From NCBI RefSeq assembly GCF_001904635.1, contig NZ_MRCB01000011.1:62001-126000 (forward strand): 64,000 nucleotides of DNA, in the 5' to 3' direction. The translations under genes and the position numbers were made by a program. Shown here one piece after another: positions 45,722-55,801 of the stretch; position 1 is the stretch's first letter; each line of letters starts with the position of its first letter. Under the pieces are notes generated by a model that was not told where the DNA came from, ran no database searches, and worked only from the letters and a program-made list of their open reading frames with translations. This stretch comes from Hydrococcus rivularis NIES-593 (GTDB taxonomy: Bacteria; Cyanobacteriota; Cyanobacteriia; Cyanobacteriales; Microcystaceae).

Positions 45722-47188
45722 ATGAGTTTATCCTACGAGGAAGATGAGAAAATAGCTACTAGAAAAAAGAAAAAAAGTTTTTCTATTAATAACTCGACCC
45801 TGATTCTCTTGGCTTTTTCCACTGCTTTCTATTCTCGGATTTTTTGTTCGATAACTGGTGCTCCTTCAGCCCTCAATTTTTTTCACTTCGTATCGGTTTC
45901 TTTTGCCCTGGTAGTTGCGCTGGCGACAAGTCGAACCAGAGATCGCAAGCAAATCGCGCTCTCATGGACACTTTTATGGTGGCTCTTAGTTTTCTTAGGA
46001 ACTATGGTCGCCAGTGCCCTTATCAATGGTGCGGGAATCATCAATGTAGTTTTTAATTTCCTTCTCCTCGGAGAGCCTTTTATGTTTCTGCTGGCGATAG
46101 TCGTCATTCCCCTATCGCCAGCAAGTCTCAAACAAATGAGACTATGGCTCTTAGTTTCTGCTCTGATTAATTTATTGTTGGCTCAACTCCAAAGAATTCT
46201 TTTGCTTTCCGGTAATATTAGTGCGGCGGGAATGAGGGGAACAATGGACGCGACGGATGGCGTTCAAGGAGTCTTTTTTGTGACGGGAGCGGGGGGTTAC
46301 GTATCTGCTGCCGTCAGTGTAAGCGCTGCTCTGTACTTTTTTCTATATGTTAAAGCAGTTCCTCTCTGGATAAGAATCTTTGGATTAATTGGTGCAATCC
46401 ATCAGATCCTTATCTCCGATACCAAACAAGTGCTTTTAACGTCGATCCTAGCCTGGGTAGTCTTAGTTTTAACGAAAGTTCAGAATATTAAAAAGCTCTT
46501 GGGATATTTAATTGCTTTTGCCCTAGCTGTCTCAGCATTTGTTTGGGCTGCACAAAACCTAGAAGCTTTTTCCGTCTACGGCTATTGGTTTGGTAGAAGC
46601 TATCTGTTTGGTATCGATGACCCTCAAAACAGCGCATTAGGAGTCAAGTCCGAGGGAATTCGCATGGTGCTTTCTCACTACCACTCGCCCTTAAATTGGT
46701 TTTTTGGTCTCGGTCCCGGTCATACGTTAGGACGATTGGGAGGATGGTCGATTCGCGAGTATTGGACGATATTAAGTCGTCTAGGAGCGACAGATCCGCC
46801 ACTATATGACGAAATATGGAAGTTTATCAATGGAAATTGGCTTGCTTTGACAACAACTCTGGTCGTTCCTTTATTTAGTTGGGCTGGTATTTGGGGAGAT
46901 TTAGGCTGGGTTGGACTTGGGGTTTATCTATATCTTGGATTTATAGTTTGGCAACGGCTTTGTCTAGATGACCTATCCAGGTTTTTATTACTCACTGTCT
47001 TCGTCTATGGTTTTTTTCTTACACAAATGGAAGAGCCAGGTTTTATGCTTACCATAGCTGCTTTCATCGGTTTGCGCTGGCATGAAAACCGAAGTAAGTT
47101 TCAGAACTATTTGTACGAACGCAAAAGCCAACTCCAATTTTCGGTGCTGCAAGACCCTAGTTCGTTCTCGCCGAATCGAACTCCCTAA
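45722..47188 (+). CDS. Wzy-like O-antigen/exopolysaccharide polymerase
   Basis: 488 residues with about 10-12 hydrophobic helices (for example ALVVALATSRTRDRKQIALSW after SALNFFHFVSVSF, and GLIGAIHQILISDTKQVLL). A large extracytoplasmic loop near residues 290-350 contains FFGLGPGHTLGRLGGWSIREYW, typical of Wzy/ligase-type proteins. Sequence conservation in this family is low, so the call rests on topology, the G-rich loop and its place between glycosyltransferases in a Wzx/Wzc cluster. It would join repeat units at the periplasmic face of the inner membrane. Confidence 0.8.
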   Translation: MSLSYEEDEKIATRKKKKSFSINNSTLILLAFSTAFYSRIFCSITGAPSALNFFHFVSVSFALVVALATSRTRDRKQIALSWTLLWWLLVFLGTMVASALINGAGIINVVFNFLLLGEPFMFLLAIVVIPLSPASLKQMRLWLLVSALINLLLAQLQRILLLSGNISAAGMRGTMDATDGVQGVFFVTGAGGYVSAAVSVSAALYFFLYVKAVPLWIRIFGLIGAIHQILISDTKQVLLTSILAWVVLVLTKVQNIKKLLGYLIAFALAVSAFVWAAQNLEAFSVYGYWFGRSYLFGIDDPQNSALGVKSEGIRMVLSHYHSPLNWFFGLGPGHTLGRLGGWSIREYWTILSRLGATDPPLYDEIWKFINGNWLALTTTLVVPLFSWAGIWGDLGWVGLGVYLYLGFIVWQRLCLDDLSRFLLLTVFVYGFFLTQMEEPGFMLTIAAFIGLRWHENRSKFQNYLYERKSQLQFSVLQDPSSFSPNRTP

Positions 47189-47333
47189 AACAATTTGTAT
47201 TCGCGATCTTTAAATTTTATTCAGCTTAAATATTCGGCAAAAAGAAAGGAAATCGAACTTCTTTCATGTTCTTTTCATGTTCTTTTTTAATTGCAATTTA
47301 ATCAGAGCTCAGGAGGCATTAAGGATTTAAAAA

Positions 47334-48623
47334 ATGATTCCTCAACCTTTGATTCCGAAAAAATATGTGCTTAATGCACCCATTACCGCCTTAACTTTTG
47401 AGGAACAGATTTTTTTAATTCTGAGGTGGGCAAGAGCGCGAGAGAGTAGGATCGTCTGTCTAGCCAACGTTCACATGCTCATGGAAGCTCACTGGCATCC
47501 AGAATTTGCCTCAGTATTAGCAGCAGCCGATCTCGTTTCTCCCGATGGCATGCCTTTGGTGTGGATGCTCAGAAAAATGGGAAAGCGCAGCCAAGACCGC
47601 GTCGCCGGAATGGACGTTTTTCTTCGTTTATGTCAGTTAAGCTCCCAAAGCGGCGTGAGTCCGTTTTTCTTGGGGTCTCAATCAGAGGTTCTAGAGCGAA
47701 TGAGGAAAAAATTAGAACGAGAATTTCCCAACCTCAAGATTGCTGGCATGGAACCCTTGCCCTTTAGACCTCTGAGTCCGACTGAAGACCAAGCTCTGAT
47801 TGAAAAAATCAACGCTAGCGGTGCTGGGTTGGTCTTAGTTTGTTTGGGATGTCCCAAACAAGAATATTGGATGCTTCAGCACCTCGATAAAATCCAGGCA
47901 GTCATGATTGGAGTAGGTGCGGTTTTTCCACTCTATGCGGGCATTCACCAAAGAGCGCCTCGCTTAGTGCGAGATACGGGTTTGGAGTGGTTATATCGAT
48001 TGATACAAGAGCCAAATCGACTCTGGTATCGCTACAGTCATACCATTCCGCCCTTTATTTGGTTGGCTTCGCAACAACTGCTCGCACAGCCTAAGCGTCT
48101 GCCTGCAAGCAACCCAATTAAAAATTGCTTTTCTCCTTCTAAATCTGCGAATGTTATTGATTCCGCACAGGAATTGCCAATCGTCAATTTAGAATCTTCT
48201 AAAATTGGCGAAATTTTAGTAAGGCAAAACTTAATTTCTGAAACCGCTCTGTCAGCAGTGTTAGAAGAACAGCTCGGTCGTTCGGAGAAAAAGATCGGCG
48301 AACTTTTAGTGGAACGAGGGTATATTACTCAAGCCGAACTTGAATATCATCTGAGAAATCAAAAAATTAAGTTGGGCGAACTTTTAGTTCAGCGTCAGGT
48401 GATTTCTCAAGCCAAATTAAACAAATTGCTAAATTGGCAAAAATCTACTTTCACTTCTAAAAAATTAGGAGAGATTTTACTCCAGCAAAAACTTCTCTGT
48501 GCCGATGAGCTTTCACAAGTTTTAGTAGAGCAATACTGGCGGAGAAAAGGCTTATGGTTAATGACTGACAAGGTTGACGATCGCTATTCTTGGCAACTTG
48601 AAAGCCTGCATGTAAGCAATTGA
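47334..48623 (+). CDS. WecG/TagA/CpsF-type glycosyltransferase fused to four MshEN-like motifs
   Basis: 429 residues. The N-terminal ~255 residues are a WecG/TagA/CpsF enzyme: NVHMLMEAHWHPEF, SPDGMPLVWMLRKMG, then LGCPKQEYWMLQHLDKIQAVM and GVGAVFPLYAG. These transfer N-acetylmannosaminuronic acid- or ManNAc-type sugars to lipid-linked acceptors. From residue 290 there are four 24-residue motifs with the pattern K(I/L)GE(L/I)L...L...Q: K290-Q313, K320-Q343, K346-Q369 and K377-Q400. The pattern matches the MshEN/GspE-N unit, pairs of which bind c-di-GMP in some ATPases. The bacterial enzymes are normally ~245 residues, so the tail is an extra module. c-di-GMP control is inference. AAGGA precedes the start. 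Confidence 0.88.
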   Translation: MIPQPLIPKKYVLNAPITALTFEEQIFLILRWARARESRIVCLANVHMLMEAHWHPEFASVLAAADLVSPDGMPLVWMLRKMGKRSQDRVAGMDVFLRLCQLSSQSGVSPFFLGSQSEVLERMRKKLEREFPNLKIAGMEPLPFRPLSPTEDQALIEKINASGAGLVLVCLGCPKQEYWMLQHLDKIQAVMIGVGAVFPLYAGIHQRAPRLVRDTGLEWLYRLIQEPNRLWYRYSHTIPPFIWLASQQLLAQPKRLPASNPIKNCFSPSKSANVIDSAQELPIVNLESSKIGEILVRQNLISETALSAVLEEQLGRSEKKIGELLVERGYITQAELEYHLRNQKIKLGELLVQRQVISQAKLNKLLNWQKSTFTSKKLGEILLQQKLLCADELSQVLVEQYWRRKGLWLMTDKVDDRYSWQLESLHVSN

Positions 48624-48645
48624 AATAGTCAAAAAAGGAGAGGTT

Positions 48646-49500
48646 ATGAAAGTAGCAATTCTGGCTGGCGGTCTGGGCACTCGGATCGCCGAAGAAACCG
48701 AGAATAAACCGAAACCGATGGTGGAGATTGGCGGACAGCCAATTCTCTGGCATATTATGATGCACTATTCCCACTATGGCTTTAAAAATTTTACGATCGC
48801 CCTCGGTTATAAGGGAGCGGTTATCAAAAAGTACATGGTAGACTATTGCTCCCTCAACAGCAACCACCTCACCGTAGAAATGCGAAACGGCCAGGTCAAG
48901 CATCATGGCGGCTACCAACTCGATTGGACGGTCGAATTAGTCGATACCGGACTGCACACCAATACAGGCGGTCGCATCAAACGCCTCGCTCCCCACATAG
49001 GCAATGAAACCTTCATGCTGACTTGGGGAGACGGCGTTTCCGACATCAATTTACACGATCTATTAGCTTTTCATCGCGCTCACGGCAAACTAGCTACCCT
49101 CACTGCCGTTCGTCCGCCAGCACGTTTTGGTCACTTAGAACTAGATGGCGATCGCATCGCAGAGTTCTCCGAAAAGCCTCAAACTAAAGAAGGCTGGATC
49201 AACGGTGCGTTTTTCGTCCTCGAACCCGAAGTGTTCGACTATATCGATGGCGACGATACTCAGTGGGAAAAAGAGCCACTGGAAAGATTAGCCAAAGACG
49301 GTCAGCTAATGGCTTACAAGCATGACTCATTCTGGCAATGTATGGATACGTTGCGCGACAAGCGTTTGTTAGAAAACCTATGGGCAAGCGGTAAAGCACC
49401 TTGGAAAACTTGGGAGGAATCAAATGAGAATACTACTAACTGGTCACAAGGGATACATCGGCACGGTAACAGTGCCAATGCTACTAGCCAGAGGGCATGA
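48646..49500 (+). CDS. rfbF: glucose-1-phosphate cytidylyltransferase (CDP-glucose synthesis)
   Basis: 284 residues. The nucleotidyltransferase signature is at the start ([20 protein letters not shown], then [20 protein letters not shown]). Later motifs are [44 protein letters not shown] and [18 protein letters not shown]. It makes CDP-glucose from glucose-1-phosphate and CTP. The normal end of the family is close to GKAPWKTW (about residue 257). Here the frame runs on for about 27 residues into the next gene, giving a 77-base overlap. Upstream is a strong AAGGAGAGG site. Confidence 0.94.
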   Translation: MKVAILAGGLGTRIAEETENKPKPMVEIGGQPILWHIMMHYSHYGFKNFTIALGYKGAVIKKYMVDYCSLNSNHLTVEMRNGQVKHHGGYQLDWTVELVDTGLHTNTGGRIKRLAPHIGNETFMLTWGDGVSDINLHDLLAFHRAHGKLATLTAVRPPARFGHLELDGDRIAEFSEKPQTKEGWINGAFFVLEPEVFDYIDGDDTQWEKEPLERLAKDGQLMAYKHDSFWQCMDTLRDKRLLENLWASGKAPWKTWEESNENTTNWSQGIHRHGNSANATSQRA

Positions 49501-50473
49501 AGTCGTCGGGCTAGATAGCGATCTATACGAACGCAGCACCTTCGGAGAAGGACTGCCAGAAATCCCAGAAATTAAAAAAGATATCCGCGACGTGGAAGCC
49601 TCGGATTTAGAAGGATTCGATGCCGTGCTTCACCTAGCCGGACTCTCTAACGACCCGCTGGGCAACCTCAATCCCGATCTAACCTACGAGATCAACCATC
49701 TCGCCTCGGTTCGTCTGGCGAAATTAGCCAAACAAGTCGGTGTCGAGCGCTTCATCTTCTCCTCTTCTTGTAGCAATTATGGGGCGGGTGGAGAAGATTG
49801 GCTGACCGAAGACTCCCCTTTCAATCCCGTCACGCCCTATGGAATTTCCAAAGTTCGGGTAGAGCAGGATGTCGCGCAACTAGCAGACGACAATTTCAGT
49901 CCCACCTATCTGCGCAATGCGACCGCCTATGGAGTCTCGCCCCGTCTACGGTTCGACCTCGTTCTCAACAACCTAGTTGCTTGGGCGTTTACCACGGGTC
50001 GGATTTATATCAAAAGCGACGGTACCCCCTGGCGACCAATCGTCCACATTGAAGATATCTCTCGCGCTTTCATTGCTTCTGTTGAAGCCCCTCTCGAGTT
50101 AGTACACAATCAAGCTTTCAACGTCGGGCGCAACGAAGACAATTATCGCATTCGAGATATCGCCGAGATCGTTCGCGAGACAGTTCCTGACTGCCAGATC
50201 GAGTATGCCAAAGATGGCGGGCCGGATAAGCGCTGCTACCGGGTTGACTGTAGCAAAATTACCTGCACCTTGCCAGACTTCCAACCCCAATGGAATGCTC
50301 GCAAGGGAGCGGCAGAACTCTACGCGGCTTACCAAAAAGTTGGGTTAACCCTCGAAGAATTTGAAGGGCCGAGATACCAACGCATCGCTCACATCCAACA
50401 GTTACTCAGTAATGGATTGCTCGATGAAAATCTGCGCTGGAAAACTGAAGCGCTAGCAACTAATCGGGCATAA
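49424..50473 (+). CDS. NAD(P)-dependent sugar epimerase/dehydratase (extended SDR)
   Basis: 349 residues. The Rossmann start [20 protein letters not shown] has the GxxGxxG motif. The catalytic Ser/Tyr/Lys set is visible in [12 protein letters not shown] and in [13 protein letters not shown] (YxxxK). It ends a CDP-sugar step started by rfbF, but whether it is a dehydratase, epimerase or reductase cannot be told. The start ATG 49424 has GGAGG upstream within the rfbF coding end, a 77-base overlap that argues for coupled translation. Confidence 0.9.
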   Translation: MRILLTGHKGYIGTVTVPMLLARGHEVVGLDSDLYERSTFGEGLPEIPEIKKDIRDVEASDLEGFDAVLHLAGLSNDPLGNLNPDLTYEINHLASVRLAKLAKQVGVERFIFSSSCSNYGAGGEDWLTEDSPFNPVTPYGISKVRVEQDVAQLADDNFSPTYLRNATAYGVSPRLRFDLVLNNLVAWAFTTGRIYIKSDGTPWRPIVHIEDISRAFIASVEAPLELVHNQAFNVGRNEDNYRIRDIAEIVRETVPDCQIEYAKDGGPDKRCYRVDCSKITCTLPDFQPQWNARKGAAELYAAYQKVGLTLEEFEGPRYQRIAHIQQLLSNGLLDENLRWKTEALATNRA

Positions 50474-50594
50474 ATATAAATCCCTAACCCTAATGCTGCG
50501 CGGAGGCGGCGGCAAAAAGCGATCGCCACCCAACCGTCTATCCAGAATGTCAAATTCTCTATCTGTACTGTTATTAAGAGAGGATTGAATTAAA

Positions 50595-51869
50595 TTGAAA
50601 TTGTCTCGTCGTTATTTATTTACTTCCGAATCCGTTACTGAGGGGCATCCCGATAAAATCTGCGACCAGATCTCCGATACGATTCTAGATGCTTTACTGG
50701 CAAGCGACGATCGCAGTCGCGTTGCCGCAGAAGTTGTCGTCAATACGGGTTTAGTCCTGATTACGGGAGAAATTACCACTAAAGCCCAAATTAACTATGC
50801 AGATTTAGCGCGGCGAAAAATTGCCGAAATCGGTTACACCAATGCCGAAAACGGATTTGCTGCCAATAGCTGTTCGGTTTTGGTCGCTTTAGACGAACAG
50901 TCGCCCGATATCGCCCAAGGAGTGATGGTGGCTCAAGAACAACGCGAAGAACTCAGCGATGACGAATTGGATCGCATCGGCGCTGGCGATCAGGGGATCG
51001 TGTTCGGTTATGCCTGCCGAGAAACGCCCGAACTGATGCCCATGCCCATCAGCTTGGCGCATCGCATCTCGCGCCGCTTGGCAGCCGTTCGCAAAACGGG
51101 AGATTTGCCCTACCTGCGTCCCGACGGAAAAACCCAGGTTTCCGTTATTTATGAAGATGGGCAACCTATCGGAATCGATACGATTTTAATTTCTACCCAG
51201 CACGCCGAGACCATTGGCGAGATTGCCGACAACGCAACCGTCCAGGCAAAAATTAAAAGCGATCTCTGGGATGCCGTCGTCAAACCCGTCTTTGCTGATA
51301 TTGAAGTTAAACCTACTCAAGAAACTCGTTTCCTGGTCAACCCTACCGGAAAATTCGTCATTGGCGGTCCCCAAGGAGATGCCGGACTGACTGGACGCAA
51401 AATTATTGTCGATACCTATGGCGGTTACTCCCGTCACGGCGGCGGCGCTTTTTCGGGTAAAGATCCGACCAAGGTAGACCGTTCGGCTGCCTATGCCTGT
51501 CGCTATGTGGCTAAGAATATCGTGGCAGCAGGGCTGGCAGATAAGTGCGAGGTACAGGCAAGCTACGCGATCGGAGTCGCTCGACCCGTGAGTATTATGG
51601 TAGAAACCTTTGGCACGGGTAAAGTGGACGAGGAAAAACTGCTAGCCTTTATCAGAGAGTATTTTGAATTGCGTCCGGCTGGTATCATTCAGGATTTTAA
51701 CCTGCGTCGCCTCCCAGCCGAGCGAGGCGGTCGTTTTTATCAAGATGTAGCAGCTTACGGACATTTCGGGCGCACGGATCTCGATTTGCCTTGGGAACGC
51801 ACCGACAAAGCGGCGCTTTTGCAAGATGCTTTTGCTACTCCTTTATCAGAAGTGATAGTCGGAGTTTAA
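50595..51869 (+). CDS. metK: S-adenosylmethionine synthetase
   Basis: 424 residues from TTG 50595, giving the usual [20 protein letters not shown] start, with AGAGGA upstream; TTG 50601 is an alternative. Active-site motifs are [20 protein letters not shown], then [21 protein letters not shown] and [16 protein letters not shown]. It makes SAM from methionine and ATP. Lying inside the polysaccharide cluster, next to methyltransferase genes, it could provide extra SAM. Whether this is the only metK of the genome is not visible, and it may be the housekeeping gene. Confidence 0.96.
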   Translation: MKLSRRYLFTSESVTEGHPDKICDQISDTILDALLASDDRSRVAAEVVVNTGLVLITGEITTKAQINYADLARRKIAEIGYTNAENGFAANSCSVLVALDEQSPDIAQGVMVAQEQREELSDDELDRIGAGDQGIVFGYACRETPELMPMPISLAHRISRRLAAVRKTGDLPYLRPDGKTQVSVIYEDGQPIGIDTILISTQHAETIGEIADNATVQAKIKSDLWDAVVKPVFADIEVKPTQETRFLVNPTGKFVIGGPQGDAGLTGRKIIVDTYGGYSRHGGGAFSGKDPTKVDRSAAYACRYVAKNIVAAGLADKCEVQASYAIGVARPVSIMVETFGTGKVDEEKLLAFIREYFELRPAGIIQDFNLRRLPAERGGRFYQDVAAYGHFGRTDLDLPWERTDKAALLQDAFATPLSEVIVGV

Positions 51870-51998
51870 TATTAAATCCGGTCGAACGTCCGCAACAATG
51901 ATGGTCGGAGTGGGTTTTGAAACCTGCCCCGACATACTAAAGATGTTCGGATTGGATTATAACGAGCAAGCCTCGACATTTGATAACTCAATAAGCGG

Positions 51999-52334
51999 TT
52001 GGATAAATTTATGCACCAAATCGCGGCTGGAGCGGACAAACCCATACTAGCTGGAATTTTTTTGCTCAAATCGGCTAAAACTGCTGAATTTATCAATCGC
52101 TACGTGCCTGGGGTCGAAATCCCGCAAGACATCATCAAACGACTGGCAGATGCCCCCGATCCCCTGCAAGAAGGCGTTCAAATCGCAGCCGAACAGGTGC
52201 GGCTAGCCAAGCAACTCTGCCAGGGAGTACACCTGATGGCAGTCAAACGAGAAGATTTGATTCCCCAAATTTTGGATCTAGCAGGAATGTTACCCGTCGC
52301 TTGCAGCGAGGCAATTTCAGGACTGCTCGTCTAG
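51999..52334 (+). pseudogene. C-terminal fragment of methylenetetrahydrofolate reductase (metF-like)
   Basis: An in-frame stretch of 111 codons matches the C-terminal part of MTHFR-type proteins: KPILAGIFLLKSAKTAEFIN, RYVPGVEIPQDIIKRL, DPLQEGVQIAAEQVRLA and CQGVHLMAVKREDLIPQIL. A stop codon lies just upstream at 51984-51986 and metK ends at 51869, so there is no room for the N-terminal folate/FAD barrel. The fragment starts at a TTG or at ATG 52011 and has no clear ribosome binding site. It is best read as a 5'-truncated remnant. It lies directly after metK, the neighbouring one-carbon step. Confidence 0.75.
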
Positions 52335-52405
52335 CTCGACTCGATTAATTTCACTTTATATTTCGCCTTTCGCCACAAACGAAGAAATTATAGGAATAGT
52401 AAATT

Positions 52406-53635
52406 ATGCAAGACCCAAAGCTAACTTGCCGCTCTTGCGGAAATTCCGATTTAGATTTGATTATCTCCTTTGGTTATACGCCACTAGCCGACGGACTCCT
52501 GACTAAAGACCAACTCGACAAACCAGAATATACCGCTCCTCTCGATCTGGCTTTTTGTCCCGACTGCGGACTCGTTCAGATTACAGAAATCGTTCCGCCC
52601 GAAATTCTCTTCTGCCGAGACTATCCCTATTTTTCTTCCGTGTCTCCATCCCTGCTCAAACACTTTGGAGACAGTGCCAAAGCCATCATCGAATCGAGAC
52701 AACTTAATAGCAACAGCCTCGTCGTCGAAGCGGCTAGCAATGATGGCTACATGCTCAAGAACTTCTTCGAGCGAGGGATTCCCGTGTTGGGAATCGATCC
52801 AGCCTCCGGTCCGGCAGAAGCCGCGCAAAAGGATGGTATTCCCACCCTGTGTACCTTTTTTACTCAGGAGCTAGCCAAACAACTTTTAGCGGAAGGCAAG
52901 CAAGCAGATGTTTTTCTTGCTAACAATGTCTTGGCTCACGTGCCAGATCTCAATGGGTTTGTAGCTGGCATCGGCATGCTCTTGAAAAAAACGGGCGTGG
53001 CAGTAATTGAGGCTCCCTACGTCGTCGATCTGGTTGACCACTGCGAATTTGACACGATTTATCACCAGCACCTTTGCTATTTTTCCGTAACTGCTCTGGA
53101 CAAACTCTTTAGAAGACATTCGCTCTATCTCAACGATATCCAGCGCACCTCCATCCACGGCGGTTCTTTGCGCCTATTTGTCGAGCCTCGCGAAGCCGTA
53201 AAGGAGTCAGTGAAGGCATTATTGAAAAAAGAAGCAGAATTGGGAGTCGATCGCATCGATTATTATCGAGAGTTTGGCGATCGCGTAATGAGCGTCAAGT
53301 ATTCCCTGCTAGATATTCTTTGGGATCTCAAAAAACAAGGCAAAAAAATTGCTGCCTACGGTGCCGCCGCTAAAGCCACAACTCTGCTAAGTTACGTCGG
53401 CATCAATAAAACCCTGGTCGATTACGTGGTGGATTTGAATAAGTTCAAACAAGGACGCTACATGGGCATCAATCACCTACCCATTTTCCCGCCCTCGAAG
53501 CTTCTAGAGGATATGCCAGACTATGTTTTAATCTTGGCTTGGAATTTCGCCGAAGAGATTATGCAACAGCAAGAAGCTTATCGACAAAAAGGTGGAAAGT
53601 TTATTATTCCGATTCCAGAACCTACAATTGTCTAG
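52406..53635 (+). CDS. sugar C-methyltransferase-type SAM enzyme (zinc-ribbon + SAM fold + C-terminal domain)
   Basis: 409 residues. The N-terminal [25 protein letters not shown] with CxxC, then [19 protein letters not shown], is the putative zinc-binding domain (Methyltransf_13). The SAM-binding centre has [30 protein letters not shown]. The C-terminal third has [20 protein letters not shown], characteristic of NDP-hexose C-methyltransferases such as TylC3. It follows rfbF, SDR and metK, so it may C-methylate a CDP-keto-sugar. This is inference. A second gene of the same architecture is at 62355-63584. Confidence 0.9.
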   Translation: MQDPKLTCRSCGNSDLDLIISFGYTPLADGLLTKDQLDKPEYTAPLDLAFCPDCGLVQITEIVPPEILFCRDYPYFSSVSPSLLKHFGDSAKAIIESRQLNSNSLVVEAASNDGYMLKNFFERGIPVLGIDPASGPAEAAQKDGIPTLCTFFTQELAKQLLAEGKQADVFLANNVLAHVPDLNGFVAGIGMLLKKTGVAVIEAPYVVDLVDHCEFDTIYHQHLCYFSVTALDKLFRRHSLYLNDIQRTSIHGGSLRLFVEPREAVKESVKALLKKEAELGVDRIDYYREFGDRVMSVKYSLLDILWDLKKQGKKIAAYGAAAKATTLLSYVGINKTLVDYVVDLNKFKQGRYMGINHLPIFPPSKLLEDMPDYVLILAWNFAEEIMQQQEAYRQKGGKFIIPIPEPTIV

Positions 53636-53692
53636 TCGAAAAGCCGAGATAGCGAAACTGTAGCCTTTAGCCAATCCGAGAGCTGAGAATTC

Positions 53693-55003
53693 ATGAAAGT
53701 AGCCTTTGTCAATCAACCTTGGGGGACGGTCGAACCTCCGGTTCAAGCAGGTTCTATTCCCATCATCATTTACCAAACCGCACGTCGTTTGGCTCGTTCT
53801 TGCGAGGTAACCGTCTATGCCAGGGGTAAATTTCGCAAGCAAGAAAAACCCCATGAAGGGGTAACTTATCGATACATCCCCCTCATTTTTGACAAATTCC
53901 TGCTGAAGCTACTGTCTAAATTTCCGCGACTTTTCGGTCTCAAAAGCGCTCCCGGCACCTCGGATTTTCATTACCCAGGCTATACGCTGCAAATAGCGAT
54001 CGAACTGAGAAAGCAGAAATATGATATCGTTCACCTTCATAATTTTTCTCAGTTCGTTCCCCTCATTCGAGCGATTAATCCCAAAATCAAAATCGCCTTG
54101 CACATGCATTGTGAGTGGCTGACGCAACTCGATGCAGCGCTTGTCGAGAAACGGTTGCGCCACGTCGATCTCATTGTTGGTTGCAGCGAATATATTACTA
54201 ACAAAGTTCGACAAAAGTTCCCTCAATTTGCCCATCGCTGCCATACCGTTTTTAACGGCATCGATGTCAATGCCTTTATTAACGAGACACACAGTCATCA
54301 AACCGATCGCGATCGCGCCAATCAACTCCTGTTTGTTGGCAGAATTTCTCCAGAAAAAGGCTTGCACGTCTTGATAGATGCCTTTCGAGAGGTCGTTCGC
54401 CACTATCCCAATACAGAACTAAAAATCGTCGGACCAGAAGAAGGGGTTCCCTTTAACTTTATTGTGGGAATAAGCGACGATCCTAAAGTTCTCGAATTGG
54501 CAACTTTTTATCGGGGCAATTATTTCTCCCAGTTAAAAGAGAGAATTTCGCCGGAGATTGCTAATAAAATCTCGTTTGTGGGTGCAGTTCCCCATTCTCA
54601 ATTAGTCGAGTACTACCGAAATGCGGATGTCCTAATTAACCCATCGCTAAGCGAAGCCTTTGGCATGACTTTGGCTGAGGCAATGGCAATGAAGATCCCC
54701 GTTATCGGGGCGCGAGTCGGTGGGATGGTAGATGTGGTCGAAGATGGCAAGACGGGTTTCCTGTTTGAGTCGGCAGACCATCGGGCGCTAGCCGAAGCGA
54801 TCGCGCGACTCCTGGCAGACGAAACGCTTAGAGAAAGGATGGGCAAGGCAGGTCGTCAGCGCGTTCTGGAGCTTTTTGACTGGGAGAGAGTGGTTGAAAA
54901 TTTACTGTGCCAATACAAGAAAATCGGTGAGGCGAATGAGCAAGTTATCTCTGACGAGTCCGGTGCGTCAGTTTTATCGGTTCCTCCTCAACTCCACCCT
55001 TAA
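53693..55003 (+). CDS. glycosyltransferase, family 4 (GT-B)
   Basis: 436 residues. Acceptor half: VAFVNQPWGTVEPPVQAGSI and YDIVHLHNFSQFVPLIRAI. Donor half: QLLFVGRISPEKGLHVLIDA, then INPSLSEAFGMTLAEAMAMKIPVIGARVGG with the E-x7-E motif and VDVVEDGKTGFLFE. The 3' end overlaps the PIG-L gene by 68 bases. Sugar specificity is unknown. Confidence 0.93.
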   Translation: MKVAFVNQPWGTVEPPVQAGSIPIIIYQTARRLARSCEVTVYARGKFRKQEKPHEGVTYRYIPLIFDKFLLKLLSKFPRLFGLKSAPGTSDFHYPGYTLQIAIELRKQKYDIVHLHNFSQFVPLIRAINPKIKIALHMHCEWLTQLDAALVEKRLRHVDLIVGCSEYITNKVRQKFPQFAHRCHTVFNGIDVNAFINETHSHQTDRDRANQLLFVGRISPEKGLHVLIDAFREVVRHYPNTELKIVGPEEGVPFNFIVGISDDPKVLELATFYRGNYFSQLKERISPEIANKISFVGAVPHSQLVEYYRNADVLINPSLSEAFGMTLAEAMAMKIPVIGARVGGMVDVVEDGKTGFLFESADHRALAEAIARLLADETLRERMGKAGRQRVLELFDWERVVENLLCQYKKIGEANEQVISDESGASVLSVPPQLHP

Positions 55004-55766
55004 CGAAAGTGGCGAAGACGATCTGGGGCAATCGGCGATGGTTTTTTCCCCCCACCAAGATGACGAAACCTTGGGCTGTGGCGGAACGATTATCCGTAAG
55101 AAAAAGGCGGGAGCCGATGTCAAACTCGTTTTTATGACCGATGGCAGCAGCTCTCATGCCCATCTCATTTCCGAAAACGAGCTAAAGTCTATCAGAGAGC
55201 GAGAAGCGATCGCGGCGGCTCGTCTCCTTGGGCTAGAGGCTAGCGATACGCTCTTTCTCGCCTTCAAAGACGGACGGCTAGAAAAACATCGGGATGCCGC
55301 CATTGAGAAAGTCAAAACCATTCTTCTCTCCCATCAACCTCAAGCGGTTTTTATTCCTTACTACAAAGAATCGCCCTCCGATCACTGGGTTACCAATCGA
55401 GTTGTTTTATCCGCCCTCAAACAAAGCGGGATAAAGGCAACAGTTTATGAGTATCCCATCTGGTTTTGGCATCATTGGCCCTGGATAGGGTTAGGGGGGA
55501 GCAGACGAGAAAAATTGTCTCTTTTAAAGAAAAGTCTACTGTCTGGCTTCGGATTGCAGATTCTCAAAGATTTCAGATGTGCCGTCTACATCGGTGAGGT
55601 TTTGGAACTCAAACGACTTGCCCTCAGCCAGCATAAATCTCAAATGACGCGACTCCTGAGCGATCCCAGTTGGCTTACACTTAACGACGTGTCAAATGGG
55701 GAGTTTGTAGAATGTTTTTTCCAGAACTTTGAGTTGTTTTATAAATATAATTTGCCGGAACGGTAG
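54936..55766 (+). CDS. PIG-L-family deacetylase
   Basis: About 276 residues from ATG 54936 (MSKLSLTSPVRQFYR); an in-frame ATG at 54876 would add a non-conserved tail. The metal-binding motif AMVFSPHQDDETLGCGGTII is near residue 34-53, with the second His in ESPSDHWVTNRVVLSA. PIG-L enzymes remove N-acetyl groups from sugar-nucleotides or glycolipids, for example GlcNAc-PI and MshB-type substrates. In this setting it would de-N-acetylate a polysaccharide precursor or lipid-linked sugar. It is nested 68 bases into the end of the previous glycosyltransferase gene, a sign of translational coupling. Confidence 0.9.
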   Translation: MSKLSLTSPVRQFYRFLLNSTLNESGEDDLGQSAMVFSPHQDDETLGCGGTIIRKKKAGADVKLVFMTDGSSSHAHLISENELKSIREREAIAAARLLGLEASDTLFLAFKDGRLEKHRDAAIEKVKTILLSHQPQAVFIPYYKESPSDHWVTNRVVLSALKQSGIKATVYEYPIWFWHHWPWIGLGGSRREKLSLLKKSLLSGFGLQILKDFRCAVYIGEVLELKRLALSQHKSQMTRLLSDPSWLTLNDVSNGEFVECFFQNFELFYKYNLPER

Positions 55767-55801
55767 AGCTTTTTTAGTTTTTTTAGCAAGGAATAGCGTT
55801 G

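Noticed and set aside
48457-48918. Minus-strand ORF across the WecG/rfbF junction
   Set aside because: It covers two well-supported plus-strand coding ends and has no recognisable protein features.
50474-50594. SAM riboswitch before metK
   Set aside because: The leader is only ~120 bases and shows no conserved riboswitch core or terminator stem that I can recognise.
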